DNA from: Xenophilus sp003671765
GTDB lineage: Bacteria > Pseudomonadota > Gammaproteobacteria > Burkholderiales > Burkholderiaceae_C
Assembly: GCA_051414805.1 (NCBI GenBank)
Contig: CP166702.1
Coordinates: 3,038,001 to 3,102,000, forward strand
Direction: 5' to 3'
Length of the DNA: 64,000 nt
Of the stretch, positions 23,942 to 33,040 are shown piece after piece. Position 1 is the first letter of the stretch, and every line of letters begins with the position of its first letter. Under the pieces are notes generated by a model, which saw nothing but the letters and a program-made list of their open reading frames with translations, ran no database searches and was not told the origin of the DNA. Position numbers and translations under genes: made by a program.

Positions 23942-26900
23942 TCAATGCGCGATCTGCAGCCAGGCCTTGTCGAGGCGCTTGAGGCTGACCGGCTGCGGCG
24001 TGCGCAGCTCCTGCGCGAAGAAGCTCACACGCAACTCTTCCAGCAGCCAGCGGAATTCCAGCATGCGCTCGTCGGTCGCGCCCTTGCGCTCGGCCACCAG
24101 CCGCCAGTAGCGCTGTTCCTGCGGCTTCAGCTCGGCCAGGCGCGAGGCGTCGCGGGCCGGGTCCGCACGCAGCTTGTCCAGCCGCAGCACGATGGCCTTG
24201 AGGTAGCGCGCGAAGTGCTGCAGCTGCGCCCACGGCGTGTCGGCCAGGAAGCGCTTGCCCACGAGCCGCTGCAGCTGCTCGGCCGCGTCCTTCACCGCGT
24301 CGGGCTGCACCTTGGTGTCCTTGATCTTGCGCGCCGCGGCCGCGTATTCCGCCAGGATCGTCCCGGCCAGGCGCGCCACCTCGTTGGCGATCAGCGTCAG
24401 GCGGCCGCGACCTTCATCGACCCGGCGCTGGAAGGCGGCCGCGTCGGCGGGCAGCGGGTCCTGCAGGAAGGCGCGGTCCAGTGCCACGTCGATGATCTGC
24501 GCGCGCAGTTCTTCGAGTGTGCCGAGCGGCAGATAGGCCACCGCCATCTTCTGCAGCTCGGGGATGTTCTTCTCGAGGTACTTCAGCGCGTCCTTGAGCT
24601 GGAGCGCGATCAGCCGGCGCAGGCCGGCGCGGTGCTTGGCCGCTGCGACCTCCGGCTCGTCGAACACCTCGATCGTGACCGCGTCGCCGCCGTCGATCAG
24701 CGCCGGGAAGCCGATCAGCGTCTGCGCGCCGCGCCAGACCTCCATCAGCTCGGGCAGTTCGCCGAAGGTCCAGGCGGTGTGGCGTTGGGTCGTGGTCCGC
24801 GCGGGCGCTTCGGTTGCTGCGTTTTTAATAGCTTCCTGTGCCCGCCCCACGGGCGCTTCAGGCACTTTTTCCTTCGAAGTTTCGGGCGCCCGGGCACGCA
24901 GGCCCGCCAGCGCCTGGAAAGCGCCGCGCGCCTGGGCACCCAGTTCGCCCTTCAGTGCGCCGAGGTTGCGCCCCATGCCGAGCTGCCGGCCGTGCTCGTC
25001 GACCACACGCAGGTTCATGAACAGGTGCGGCGGCAGCATGTCGAGCTTGAAGTCGGCCCGTTTGACGTCGAGGCTGGTCTCGTCGCGCACCCGCTTCAGC
25101 AGCGCGTCGGTCAGCGAACCATGGCCGAAAGCCTCGGGCGCCGACAGCGCCTCGTTCAGGCGCGCGGCCGATTCGGGGAGCGGCACGAAGCGCGAACGCG
25201 GCCGCTGCGGCAGGCTCTTGAGCAGCGCCTGGATCTTGTCCTTGAGCATGCCCGGCACCAGCCATTCGCAGCGCTCCTCGCTCACCTGGTTGAGCACGAA
25301 GAGCGGCACCGTCACCGTGAGCCCGTCCTTCGGGTCACCGGGCTCGTGCAGGTAGGTCGCGGCGCAGTCCACCCCGCCGAGCTTGACGGTGGGCGGGAAG
25401 GCCTGCGTCGTGATGCCGGCGGCCTGGTGGCGCATCAGCTCCTCGCGGCTCAGGAACAGCAGGCGCGGCTGGGCTTTCGCCGCCTCGCGGTACCACTGCT
25501 CGAAGGCCTGGCCGTTGGCCAGCTCGGCCGGCACATGCGCGTCGTAGAAGGCGTAGATCAGCGCGTCGTCCACCAGCACGTCCTGCCGGCGCGACTTGTG
25601 CTCCAGGCCCTCGACCTCGCGCACCAGCTTGCGGTTGGCGGCCAGGAAGGGCAGCTTGGTCTCCCAGTCGCCGGCCACCAGCGCCTCGCGCAGGAAGATC
25701 TCGCGCGCCGCCGGCAGGTCGACCTTCGCGAAGTCCACGCGCCGGCCGCTGTAGACCACGAGGCCGTAGAGCGTGGCGCGTTCGAAGGCGGCCACGCGCG
25801 CGTCCTTCTTCTCCCAGTGCGGGTCGAGCAGCTGCTTCTTCAGCACGTGGCCGGCGACCTCCTCGATCCATTGCGGCTCGATGTTGGCGATGCCGCGACC
25901 GAAGAGGCGCGTGGTCTCGACCAGCTCGGCGCACACGATCCAACGGCCCGGCCGCTTGCGCAGGTGCGCGCCGGGATGGCGGTGGAACTTGATGCCCCGC
26001 GCGCCCAGGTACTCGCCGGAGGACGCCCCCGCCTCCTCGTCCATCTTCCAGCCGATGTTGCCCAGCAGGCCGGCCAGCATCGACTTGTGGACCGCCTCGT
26101 AACCCGCCGGCGCGCTGTTCAGCTTCCACTTGTGCTCGGTCACGACGGTGAGCAGCTGCGAATGGATGTCGCGCCACTCGCGCACGCGGCGTACGCTGAT
26201 GAAGTTCTGGCGCAGCAGCTGTTCGTACTGACGGTTGCTGAGCTTGTGGGTGGGCGTCGCCAGTTCGGGGGCCGGCGCCGGCGCGGCGGCAGCCAGCCGC
26301 TGCGCCACGGGCAGCACGGCCGCACTTGCCTTCTTCGGCCCCTGCACCTTCGCCTGCATCTCGCGCCGCGTCTGCGCCACGGGTGCGCCGCCGCGCGCAT
26401 CGTGCAACCACTTCCACAGCGTCAGGTAGCCACTGAACTCGCTCTTCTCATCGTCGAACTTGGCGTGCGCCTGGTCGGCCTGCTGCTGCGCCTCCAGGGG
26501 GCGGTCGCGCACGTCCTGCACGCTCATCGCGGCGGCGATCACCAGCACCTCCTGCAGCGCGCCGCGGCTGCGCGCCTCCAGGATCATGCGGCCCACGCGC
26601 GGGTCGAGCGGCAGCTTGGCCAGCTCGGCGCCGATGGGCGTGAGCTCGTTCGCCTCGTCCACCGCGCCCAGCTCGTTGAGCAGCTGGTAGCCATCGGCGA
26701 TCGCGCGGCCCGAGGGCGACTCGAGGAAGGGAAAGCGCCCCACGTCGCCCAGGTGCAGCGACTTCATGCGCAGGATCACGCCCGCCAGCGACGAACGCAG
26801 GATCTCCGGGTCGGTGAAGCGCGGCCGGCTGTTGAAGTCCTTCTCGTCGTACAGGCGGATGCAGATGCCGTTCGCCACCCGGCCGCAGCGCCCGGCACGC

Positions 26901-27931
26901 TGGTTGGCCGCCGCCTGGCTGATGGGCTCGACCATCAGCTGCTCGACCTTGCTGCGGAAGGCGTAGCGCTTCACGCGCGCCGTGCCGGCGTCGATCACGT
27001 AGCGAATGCCCGGCACCGTGAGCGAGGTCTCGGCCACGTTGGTCGCCAGCACGATGCGCCGGCCCGTGTGGCCGTCGAAGATCCGGTCCTGCTCGGCCTG
27101 CGACAGGCGAGCGAAGAGCGGCAGCACCTCCGCGTTGCGCAGCACCGGGCTGTGCGCGAGGTGCTTGCGCAGATGGTCGGCCGCCTCGCGGATCTCGCGC
27201 TCGCCGGGCAGGAACACGAGGATGTCGCCCCCCACGCCACCCGCCCACAGCTCGTCGACGCCGTCTGCAATGGCATCGTTGAGATCGAAATCGCGCGATT
27301 CCTCGAAGGGCCGCCAGCGCATTTCGACCGGGAAGGTGCGGCCCGATACATAGATGACGGGCGCCTTCCCTTTCGCGGAAGCGAAGTGCTCGGAGAACCG
27401 GTCCGCATCGATCGTGGCGGAGGTCACGATCACCTTGAGGTCGGGCCGGCGCGGCAAGATCTCCTTGAGGTAGCCCAGCAGGAAATCGATGTTCAACGAG
27501 CGCTCGTGCGCCTCGTCGATGATCAGCGTGTCGTAGGCCTTGAGCAGCGGGTCGGTCTGCGTCTCGGCCAGCAGGATGCCGTCGGTCATCAGCTTGACCG
27601 AGGCATCCCGCGACAGGCGGTCCTGGAAGCGGACCTTGTAGCCCACCACCTCGCCCAGCGGCGTCTTCAGTTCCTCGGCGATGCGCTTGGCGACCGAGCT
27701 GGCCGCGATGCGCCGCGGCTGCGTGTGGCCGATCAGCCGGCCGCGTCCTTCGGGGGCATTGAGCTTGCCGCGGCCGAGGGCGAGCGCGATCTTCGGCAAC
27801 TGCGTCGTCTTGCCCGAACCTGTCTCGCCGCACACGATCACCACCTGGTGGGCGGCGATGGCGGCCGCGATCTCGTCGCGCCTGGCGCTGACGGGAAGCG
27901 ATTCGGGGAACTGGATGTCGAGCGCGGGCAT
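23942..27931 (-). CDS. hrpA: ATP-dependent RNA helicase HrpA
   Basis: The 1329-residue DEAH-box helicase has Walker A GETGSGKTTQ (35-44), DEAHERS at 139-145 and the motif VI block QRAGRCGR around 345. Next come HA2 and OB-fold domains and the long HrpA-specific C-terminal region (DUF3418), within the usual 1300-residue range. Residues about 1018-1036 are encoded by a dispersed two-hairpin repeat that reads through in frame in an Ala/Pro/Lys linker, probably on the protein surface. In E. coli HrpA acts on stalled or colliding ribosomes. No operon partners are visible: a convergent gene lies on one side and divergent argA on the other. Confidence 0.95.
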   Translation of the reverse strand: MPALDIQFPESLPVSARRDEIAAAIAAHQVVIVCGETGSGKTTQLPKIALALGRGKLNAPEGRGRLIGHTQPRRIAASSVAKRIAEELKTPLGEVVGYKVRFQDRLSRDASVKLMTDGILLAETQTDPLLKAYDTLIIDEAHERSLNIDFLLGYLKEILPRRPDLKVIVTSATIDADRFSEHFASAKGKAPVIYVSGRTFPVEMRWRPFEESRDFDLNDAIADGVDELWAGGVGGDILVFLPGEREIREAADHLRKHLAHSPVLRNAEVLPLFARLSQAEQDRIFDGHTGRRIVLATNVAETSLTVPGIRYVIDAGTARVKRYAFRSKVEQLMVEPISQAAANQRAGRCGRVANGICIRLYDEKDFNSRPRFTDPEILRSSLAGVILRMKSLHLGDVGRFPFLESPSGRAIADGYQLLNELGAVDEANELTPIGAELAKLPLDPRVGRMILEARSRGALQEVLVIAAAMSVQDVRDRPLEAQQQADQAHAKFDDEKSEFSGYLTLWKWLHDARGGAPVAQTRREMQAKVQGPKKASAAVLPVAQRLAAAAPAPAPELATPTHKLSNRQYEQLLRQNFISVRRVREWRDIHSQLLTVVTEHKWKLNSAPAGYEAVHKSMLAGLLGNIGWKMDEEAGASSGEYLGARGIKFHRHPGAHLRKRPGRWIVCAELVETTRLFGRGIANIEPQWIEEVAGHVLKKQLLDPHWEKKDARVAAFERATLYGLVVYSGRRVDFAKVDLPAAREIFLREALVAGDWETKLPFLAANRKLVREVEGLEHKSRRQDVLVDDALIYAFYDAHVPAELANGQAFEQWYREAAKAQPRLLFLSREELMRHQAAGITTQAFPPTVKLGGVDCAATYLHEPGDPKDGLTVTVPLFVLNQVSEERCEWLVPGMLKDKIQALLKSLPQRPRSRFVPLPESAARLNEALSAPEAFGHGSLTDALLKRVRDETSLDVKRADFKLDMLPPHLFMNLRVVDEHGRQLGMGRNLGALKGELGAQARGAFQALAGLRARAPETSKEKVPEAPVGRAQEAIKNAATEAPARTTTQRHTAWTFGELPELMEVWRGAQTLIGFPALIDGGDAVTIEVFDEPEVAAAKHRAGLRRLIALQLKDALKYLEKNIPELQKMAVAYLPLGTLEELRAQIIDVALDRAFLQDPLPADAAAFQRRVDEGRGRLTLIANEVARLAGTILAEYAAAARKIKDTKVQPDAVKDAAEQLQRLVGKRFLADTPWAQLQHFARYLKAIVLRLDKLRADPARDASRLAELKPQEQRYWRLVAERKGATDERMLEFRWLLEELRVSFFAQELRTPQPVSLKRLDKAWLQIAH
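24822..24877 (-). repeat. Two-hairpin dispersed repeat, copy C, inside hrpA
   Basis: Read on the minus strand: GGAAAAAGTGCCTGAAGCGC, then CCGTGGGGCGGGC and GGAAGCTATTAAAAA. It shares its left end with copy D and its AGCTAT end with the others. It lies in the same orientation as hrpA and in the same reading frame as copy E in dapE, giving EAPVGRAQEAIKNAA. Confidence 0.75.
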
Positions 27932-28118
27932 TCGGGGGGAAGGAGTCAGGTGGGGGCGGCAGGCGCGGCCTCAAGTCGACCGGCGATTATCTTTGGCCCG
28001 CCCCGCGTGCCCCGCGCGTCGTGCCCGCGTGCCCCGGCCGGTCCACGCGCCCCGGGCGCTTCATGGACAATCCGCGCTTCGCACCGCCGTCCAGTCCCTG
28101 CCAGCCTCGTCAGCCCTC

Positions 28119-29468
28119 ATGTCCGCCGTCTTCAATTTCACCTTCGTCCCCTGGTTCCGCTCGGTGGCGCCCTACATCCACACGCACCGGGGCAAGACCT
28201 TCGTGGTGGCGGTGGCGGGCGAGGCCATCGCGGCGGGCAAGCTGCCGTCGATCGCGCAGGACCTGGCACTGATCCAGTCCATGGGCGTGAAGATCGTGCT
28301 GGTGCACGGCTTCCGCCCGCAGGTGAACGAGCAGCTGCGTGCCAAGGGCCACGAGGCGAAGTACTCGCACGGCATCCGCATCACCGACGAGGTCGCGCTG
28401 GACTGCGCCCAGGAAGCGGCCGGCCAGCTGCGCTACGAGATCGAGGCCGCCTTCAGCCAGGGCCTGCCCAACACGCCGATGGCGGGCTCGACGGTGCGCA
28501 TGATCTCCGGCAACTTCATCACTGCGCGCCCGGTGGGCGTGGTCGACGGGGTGGACTTCCAGCATTCGGGGCTGGTGCGCAAGGTCGACGTGGCGGGCAT
28601 CCGCCGCACGCTGGACTTCGGCGCCATGGTGCTGATGTCGCCCTTCGGCTTCTCGCCGACCGGCGAGGCCTTCAACCTGACGATGGAAGAGGTCGCCACC
28701 AGCGTGGCCATCTCCATCCAGGCCGACAAGCTGCTCTTCCTGACCGAGATTCCGGGCATCCCGCTCGACGTCAACCAGCCGGTGAGCGAGGACAACCCCA
28801 TCGACACCGAACTGCCGCTGGACACCGCCCGCCAGCTGCTGACCACGCTGGCCCCGGCGCAACGCCCCACCGACACCGCCTTCTACCTGCAGCACTGCGT
28901 CAAGGCCTGCGAGGCCGGGGTGGAGCGCAACCACATCCTGCCCTTCGCCGTGGATGGCGCGCTGCTGCTCGAGATCTACGTCCATGACGGCATCGGCACC
29001 ATGGTCATCGACGAAAAGCTCGAATCGGTGCGCGAGGCCGAGGTGGACGACATCGGCGGCATCCTGCAGCTGATCGAGCCCTTCGAGCGCGACGGCACGC
29101 TGGTCAAGCGCAGCCGCACCGAGATCGAGCGCGACATCCACCAGTACACGGTGGTTGAGCACGACGGCGTGATCTTCGGCTGCGCCGCCCTCTACCCCTA
29201 CCCCGAGGCCAAGACGGCGGAGATGGCGGCGCTCACCGTGTCGCCGCAGTCGCAGGGCCAGGGCGACGGCGAGAAGCTGCTCAAGCGCATCGAGCACCGC
29301 GCGCGCGCTGCGGGCCTGGACAGCATCTTCGTGCTGACCACCCGCACCATGCACTGGTTCATCAAGCGCGGCTTCCAGCAGGTGAACCCCGACTGGCTGC
29401 CCGAGGCGCGCAAGAAGAAGTACAACTGGGACCGCAAGAGCCAGGTGCTGGTCAAGAAGCTGCGCTGA
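28119..29468 (+). CDS. argA: N-acetylglutamate synthase
   Basis: The 449-residue first enzyme of arginine synthesis is built like E. coli ArgA. An N-terminal amino-acid-kinase domain (to about 290, with VKIVLVHGFRPQVNEQL) provides arginine feedback control. A C-terminal GNAT domain (from about 300) has the acetyl-CoA-binding VSPQSQGQGDGEKLLKRIE stretch. I chose ATG 28119 because the family N-terminus FNFTFVPWFRSVAPYIHTHR begins right after it. It is divergent from hrpA. Arginine-sensitive inhibition is expected from the family. Confidence 0.95.
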   Translation: MSAVFNFTFVPWFRSVAPYIHTHRGKTFVVAVAGEAIAAGKLPSIAQDLALIQSMGVKIVLVHGFRPQVNEQLRAKGHEAKYSHGIRITDEVALDCAQEAAGQLRYEIEAAFSQGLPNTPMAGSTVRMISGNFITARPVGVVDGVDFQHSGLVRKVDVAGIRRTLDFGAMVLMSPFGFSPTGEAFNLTMEEVATSVAISIQADKLLFLTEIPGIPLDVNQPVSEDNPIDTELPLDTARQLLTTLAPAQRPTDTAFYLQHCVKACEAGVERNHILPFAVDGALLLEIYVHDGIGTMVIDEKLESVREAEVDDIGGILQLIEPFERDGTLVKRSRTEIERDIHQYTVVEHDGVIFGCAALYPYPEAKTAEMAALTVSPQSQGQGDGEKLLKRIEHRARAAGLDSIFVLTTRTMHWFIKRGFQQVNPDWLPEARKKKYNWDRKSQVLVKKLR

Positions 29469-29518
29469 AGGCGCAGCCGCCGCCGGCTACGCCATGAAGC
29501 CGGTTCGGCGGCCCGCTT

Positions 29519-30313
29519 TCACATCCGCGGTTGGCCGTTCGACGCCGTGAGGCCACCGTCCACCGGCACCAGGGCGCCGTTGACGAAGCTGGCATCGTCG
29601 CTGGACAGGAAGGCCACGACCGACGCCACCTCGGCGGGATCGGCACCGCGGCCCAGCGGGATGCGGTCCTTGAAGCGTGCCATGGTCTCCGGATCGTCCT
29701 GCATGTCCGCCGTCATGGGCGTGAAGGTCAGGCTGGGGCAGACCGCGTTCACGCGCACGCCCTGCCCGCCGTGGTCGAGGGCCAGTGCGCGGGTCAGGTT
29801 GACCACCGCGCCCTTCGAGGCGTTGTAGGCCACCAGCCCCCAGTCGCCGCCCAGGCCCGACACGGACGCCGTGTTGACGATGCAGCCGCGGCTGCGCACC
29901 AGGTGCGGCATCGCCGCCTTGGCGCCGTTGAACACGCCGCCGGCATTCACCGCCAGCGTGCGATGGAAATCCTCGGCCGAGGCCTGGGTGGCATCCCCCT
30001 CGGGCGCGATGCCGGCGTTGCTGACCAGCACATGCAGTTCGCCGAAGCGCTCGATGGTGGCGCGCATCAGTGCTTCGACCTGCGCCAGTTCGGCCACGTC
30101 GGTCTGGTGCACCAGCGTGCGTTCGGAAGGCAGCTCGGCCGCCACCTTCTCGAGCTTGTCGGCGTGGTCGCCGGCCAGGACCACGTGAGCGCCCTCGGCC
30201 GAGAAGCGACGGGCCACGGCCTCGCCGATGCCCGATCCGGCACCGGTGACGATGACGACGCGGCCGTGGAAGCGGTCACGTCCCTGGAAGGAAGAAAGTT
30301 GGAGTGCAGTCAT
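29519..30313 (-). CDS. SDR-family oxidoreductase
   Basis: This 264-residue classical short-chain dehydrogenase has TGAGSGIGEAVARR (NAD(P) binding), VSNAGIAPEG, catalytic Ser in VNTASVSGLGG and the YNASK active-site Tyr/Lys. The tail GALVPVDGGLTASNGQPR is typical of quinate/ketoacyl-reductase-like SDRs. The substrate cannot be named. It is the last gene of a run of eight minus-strand genes (ABC importer, amidase, AzlCD), 95 bp after azlD, so it may oxidise a product released by the amidase. Confidence 0.85.
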   Translation of the reverse strand: MTALQLSSFQGRDRFHGRVVIVTGAGSGIGEAVARRFSAEGAHVVLAGDHADKLEKVAAELPSERTLVHQTDVAELAQVEALMRATIERFGELHVLVSNAGIAPEGDATQASAEDFHRTLAVNAGGVFNGAKAAMPHLVRSRGCIVNTASVSGLGGDWGLVAYNASKGAVVNLTRALALDHGGQGVRVNAVCPSLTFTPMTADMQDDPETMARFKDRIPLGRGADPAEVASVVAFLSSDDASFVNGALVPVDGGLTASNGQPRM

Positions 30314-30408
30314 GGGTTCATGAACGCACGCACGAAGGAGGGAGTGCGTCGGAGAAGCGCGCGTCGGCGCGTCACGAAGGACGTACGCATCCCGCGCCGC
30401 TGCGGCGG

Positions 30409-30747
30409 TCAGCCGGCCATGCCCAGGCTGCGCATCAGCAGCAACGCGGCAGTGCCCACCACCACCGGCCCGGTGACGCCGCGCCGCCAGCAGAACCAGG
30501 CGACGGAGACGGCCACGGCCAGCCACCGTGGGTCGTGCCAGCCGCCGCTGGCCACGGCGCTTGCCGAACCACGCAGCACTTCCGGCACCACGACCGCCAT
30601 GAGCGCCGCAAGGGGTGCATGCCGCAGACCCGAGGCCAGCCAGCCCGGCAGGCGTGGCTCCCGCCGCGGCAGCAGGAACACGCCGCGCGTGAGCACGGTC
30701 ACTCCCGCCAGCGCGAGGATGGCGATCCACAGGTGCGCGTCGGTCAT
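30409..30747 (-). CDS. azlD: AzlD-family membrane subunit
   Basis: The 112-residue small partner of AzlC has about four hydrophobic segments and the family stretch GVTVLTRGVFLLPRR with RHAPLAALMAVVVPEVL. In E. coli the equivalent pair (YgaZ/YgaH) exports valine; Bacillus AzlCD exports branched-chain amino acid analogues. The ATG overlaps the azlC stop as ATGA, giving stoichiometric expression. Here it would export an amino acid, perhaps one released by the amidase encoded upstream; this is inference. Confidence 0.88.
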   Translation of the reverse strand: MTDAHLWIAILALAGVTVLTRGVFLLPRREPRLPGWLASGLRHAPLAALMAVVVPEVLRGSASAVASGGWHDPRWLAVAVSVAWFCWRRGVTGPVVVGTAALLLMRSLGMAG

Positions 30748-31469
30748 GGCGCGGCGATGCGGGGGCGGCGCCGTTCGGCCCAGTGGCCCGCTGCCATGGC
30801 CGCGCCGATGGCCGCGATCACCTGCAGGCCGAAGGGCCAGCCCTGCCCCATCCAGCCGATGGCGCCGGCCACCGCGGCGACCACCCAGCTCGGCCGGTCC
30901 GCGATCATCGGCATCGCCAGGCCCAGCAGGGCCAGCACGCCGACGAAGCGAAGGTCCCAGTCCGGTGGTATGGCGTCGGCCAGGAAGATGCCGGCCAGCG
31001 ACGCCACCTGCCAGGCCGCCCAGTTGAACAGCGCCAGGCCCAGGAAGTAGGCCAGCTGGTCGGGCGAGCGCCGCGGGTAGCGCTGCATGAAGCGCACGTA
31101 CACCGGGTCGCCCGCCAGGTAGGCCAGCCCCAGCCGCTGCGGCCGGGGCAGCAGGCCGAAGTAGCGCCGCCAATGGGCGCTGAAGACCACGAAGCGCACG
31201 TTGAGCATCAGGGCCGTCAGCACGATCACCCACAGCGGCGCGCCGGCCAGGATCATCGGCAGGCAGGCCAGCTGCGAGGCGCTGGCGAAGACCAAGAGCG
31301 ACATGGCCAGCACCGCGCCCATCGGCAGGCCGCTGCGCGCCATGGCCACGCCGGTCACCAGGCCCAGGGCCACCGTGCCCAGGGCCGGGCCGGCGATGGC
31401 CCGCACGCCCTCGGCGAAGCCGGGGTGCGTGAAGAGCGAGCGCAGCGATCGCGTGCCGAACAGCGCCAT
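30744..31469 (-). CDS. azlC: AzlC-family amino acid exporter
   Basis: The 241-residue main subunit of the branched-chain amino acid exporter has GFAEGVRAIAGPALGTVALG at the N-terminus, LVFASASQLACLPMI in the first half and ALMLNVRFVVFSAHWRRYF. The last is the family-typical loop, and about six to seven helices are predicted. It starts 28 bp after the amidase stop and overlaps azlD. No Lrp-type regulator lies next to it, so control probably comes from the operon promoter far upstream. Confidence 0.9.
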   Translation of the reverse strand: MALFGTRSLRSLFTHPGFAEGVRAIAGPALGTVALGLVTGVAMARSGLPMGAVLAMSLLVFASASQLACLPMILAGAPLWVIVLTALMLNVRFVVFSAHWRRYFGLLPRPQRLGLAYLAGDPVYVRFMQRYPRRSPDQLAYFLGLALFNWAAWQVASLAGIFLADAIPPDWDLRFVGVLALLGLAMPMIADRPSWVVAAVAGAIGWMGQGWPFGLQVIAAIGAAMAAGHWAERRRPRIAAP

Positions 31470-31497
31470 GTCGTGAGGGTCCCGCGCCGCGCGCCGA

Positions 31498-32973
31498 TCA
31501 GGCGGCGGTGACGTGCACGCCCGGGCGGCGGCCGTCGTTCCAGCGGCCGCCCAGGGCGCGCTCGATCTGCGCCGCGAGCTGCAGCAGCAGGCCGTCGTTG
31601 GCCTGGCGGGCCTGGGCGTGGATGCCGAAGGGCAGCCCGTTGGCCTGCTGCGCCATCGGCAGCGAGATGGCCGGAATGCCGCACAGGTTGGACAGCGGCG
31701 TGTACGAGAAGAACTTCCAGAGCTTGTCGAACCAGTCCAGCACGTCCGGGTTGTCGCTGGTCGTCAGGTACTCGGTGGTGCCGATGCGCGGCGTGGGCAG
31801 CGCCGTGATCGGCGTGAGGATGATGTCCCAGTCCTCGAAGAAGGCGCCGAAGGCCCGCGCGGTGCTGTTGAAGACGGCCTGCATCCTGTGGCGCTCGGCG
31901 TAGGGCAGGTCCTTGCCGGCCTCCCAGATGCGGATGTTGATCGGCTCGATGAGGTCCGCCGGCGGGCGCTCCAGCCCGGCCTTGGCCAGGAGGCCGTTGA
32001 TGACCTGCGCGAAGTTGCTGATGTAGCAGGTGGTCTGCGCACGGAAGGCCTCACGCAGGTCGGCCTGCGGCAGCGCCCACTCGACATGGTGGCCCAGGCC
32101 CTCGAGGAAGCGCCCCGCCTTCTCCAGCTCGGCCACGATCTCGGGCGTGGCGCGGTAGTCGCCCCACTCGTGCGACAGCGCGATGCGCAGCCGGCCCGGG
32201 TCCTTGCGGATCAGCTCGGTATAGGGCTCGGGCGCCGTCCAATACGGCATGAACTCGCCGGGCGCGCCGCCGCGGCAGGCATCGACGAAGGCGGCCGTGT
32301 CGCGCACCGTGCGGCTGTGGCAGCCCTGGGCCGACACGTAGCCGGTGATGTCCGAGAGGTGGGGCCCGATGCTGAACACGCCGCGCGAGGGCTTGAGGCC
32401 GATGTTGCCGTTGAAGCCGGCCGGGATACGGATCGAGCCGCCGCCATCGGTCGCGTGCGACATGGGCACCACGCCCGCCGCCACCATGGCCGAGGTGCCG
32501 GCGGAAGAGCCGCAGGTGGTGAAGTCGGTGTTCCAGGGATTGCGCGTGACGTACACGGCCGGGTTCTCGGCCGAGCTGCAGACGCCGAACTCGGGCGTGG
32601 TGGTGCGGCCCATGAGGTTGAGGCCGGCCTTGCGCATCTGCTTCGTGAGCCACGCGTCCTCGGTCGGGCGGTTGCCGCGCATGAAGAGCGAACCCTGCTC
32701 CTGCAGGCGGCCCTTGAGCGTGGGGCCCAGGTCCTTCATGAGGAAGGGCACGCCGGCGAAGGGGCCCTCGGGGTTCAGGCCGTCCTTGAGCGGATCGGCG
32801 ACCACGTCCTCGAAGACCTCGACCACGGCCGAGAGGGTCGGGTTGGTCTTCGCGATGCCGGCAGCCGCCTGCTGCGCGAGCTCGGCGGCGGTCAGTTCGC
32901 CCTGGCGCACCTTCTCGGCCAGGGCCGTCGCGTCCTGCGCGGCCCATTCGTCCCAGCTCATTGCCAATGTCAT
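31498..32973 (-). CDS. Amidase-signature hydrolase (NylA-like)
   Basis: This 491-residue amidase hydrolyses a carboxamide by a Ser-cisSer-Lys triad. The expected residues are Lys80 (FLMKDLG), cis-Ser156 (TCGSSAG) and nucleophile Ser180 (GGGSIRIP). Length and motifs resemble 6-aminohexanoate-cyclic-dimer hydrolase (NylA) and related broad amidases rather than GatA; GPFAGVPFLMKDL and VTRNPWN are shared features as I recall them. It follows the ABC ATPase gene by 67 bp, so its substrate is probably what the transporter imports. No signal peptide is present, so it is cytoplasmic. Confidence 0.88.
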   Translation of the reverse strand: MTLAMSWDEWAAQDATALAEKVRQGELTAAELAQQAAAGIAKTNPTLSAVVEVFEDVVADPLKDGLNPEGPFAGVPFLMKDLGPTLKGRLQEQGSLFMRGNRPTEDAWLTKQMRKAGLNLMGRTTTPEFGVCSSAENPAVYVTRNPWNTDFTTCGSSAGTSAMVAAGVVPMSHATDGGGSIRIPAGFNGNIGLKPSRGVFSIGPHLSDITGYVSAQGCHSRTVRDTAAFVDACRGGAPGEFMPYWTAPEPYTELIRKDPGRLRIALSHEWGDYRATPEIVAELEKAGRFLEGLGHHVEWALPQADLREAFRAQTTCYISNFAQVINGLLAKAGLERPPADLIEPINIRIWEAGKDLPYAERHRMQAVFNSTARAFGAFFEDWDIILTPITALPTPRIGTTEYLTTSDNPDVLDWFDKLWKFFSYTPLSNLCGIPAISLPMAQQANGLPFGIHAQARQANDGLLLQLAAQIERALGGRWNDGRRPGVHVTAA

Positions 32974-33040
32974 GTGTCGTCCTTCTGTGTGTGCGGATTC
33001 GGTCGAACCGAAAATTCTGCCCGGTCCGGCGCGGCGGTGC

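Noticed and set aside
23945..28987. A 1680-codon open frame on the plus strand opposite hrpA and running into argA
   Set aside because: It is the complementary frame of hrpA, kept open by high-GC codon bias; its translation is His/Arg/Gln/Leu-rich with no motifs, while hrpA has full helicase motifs.
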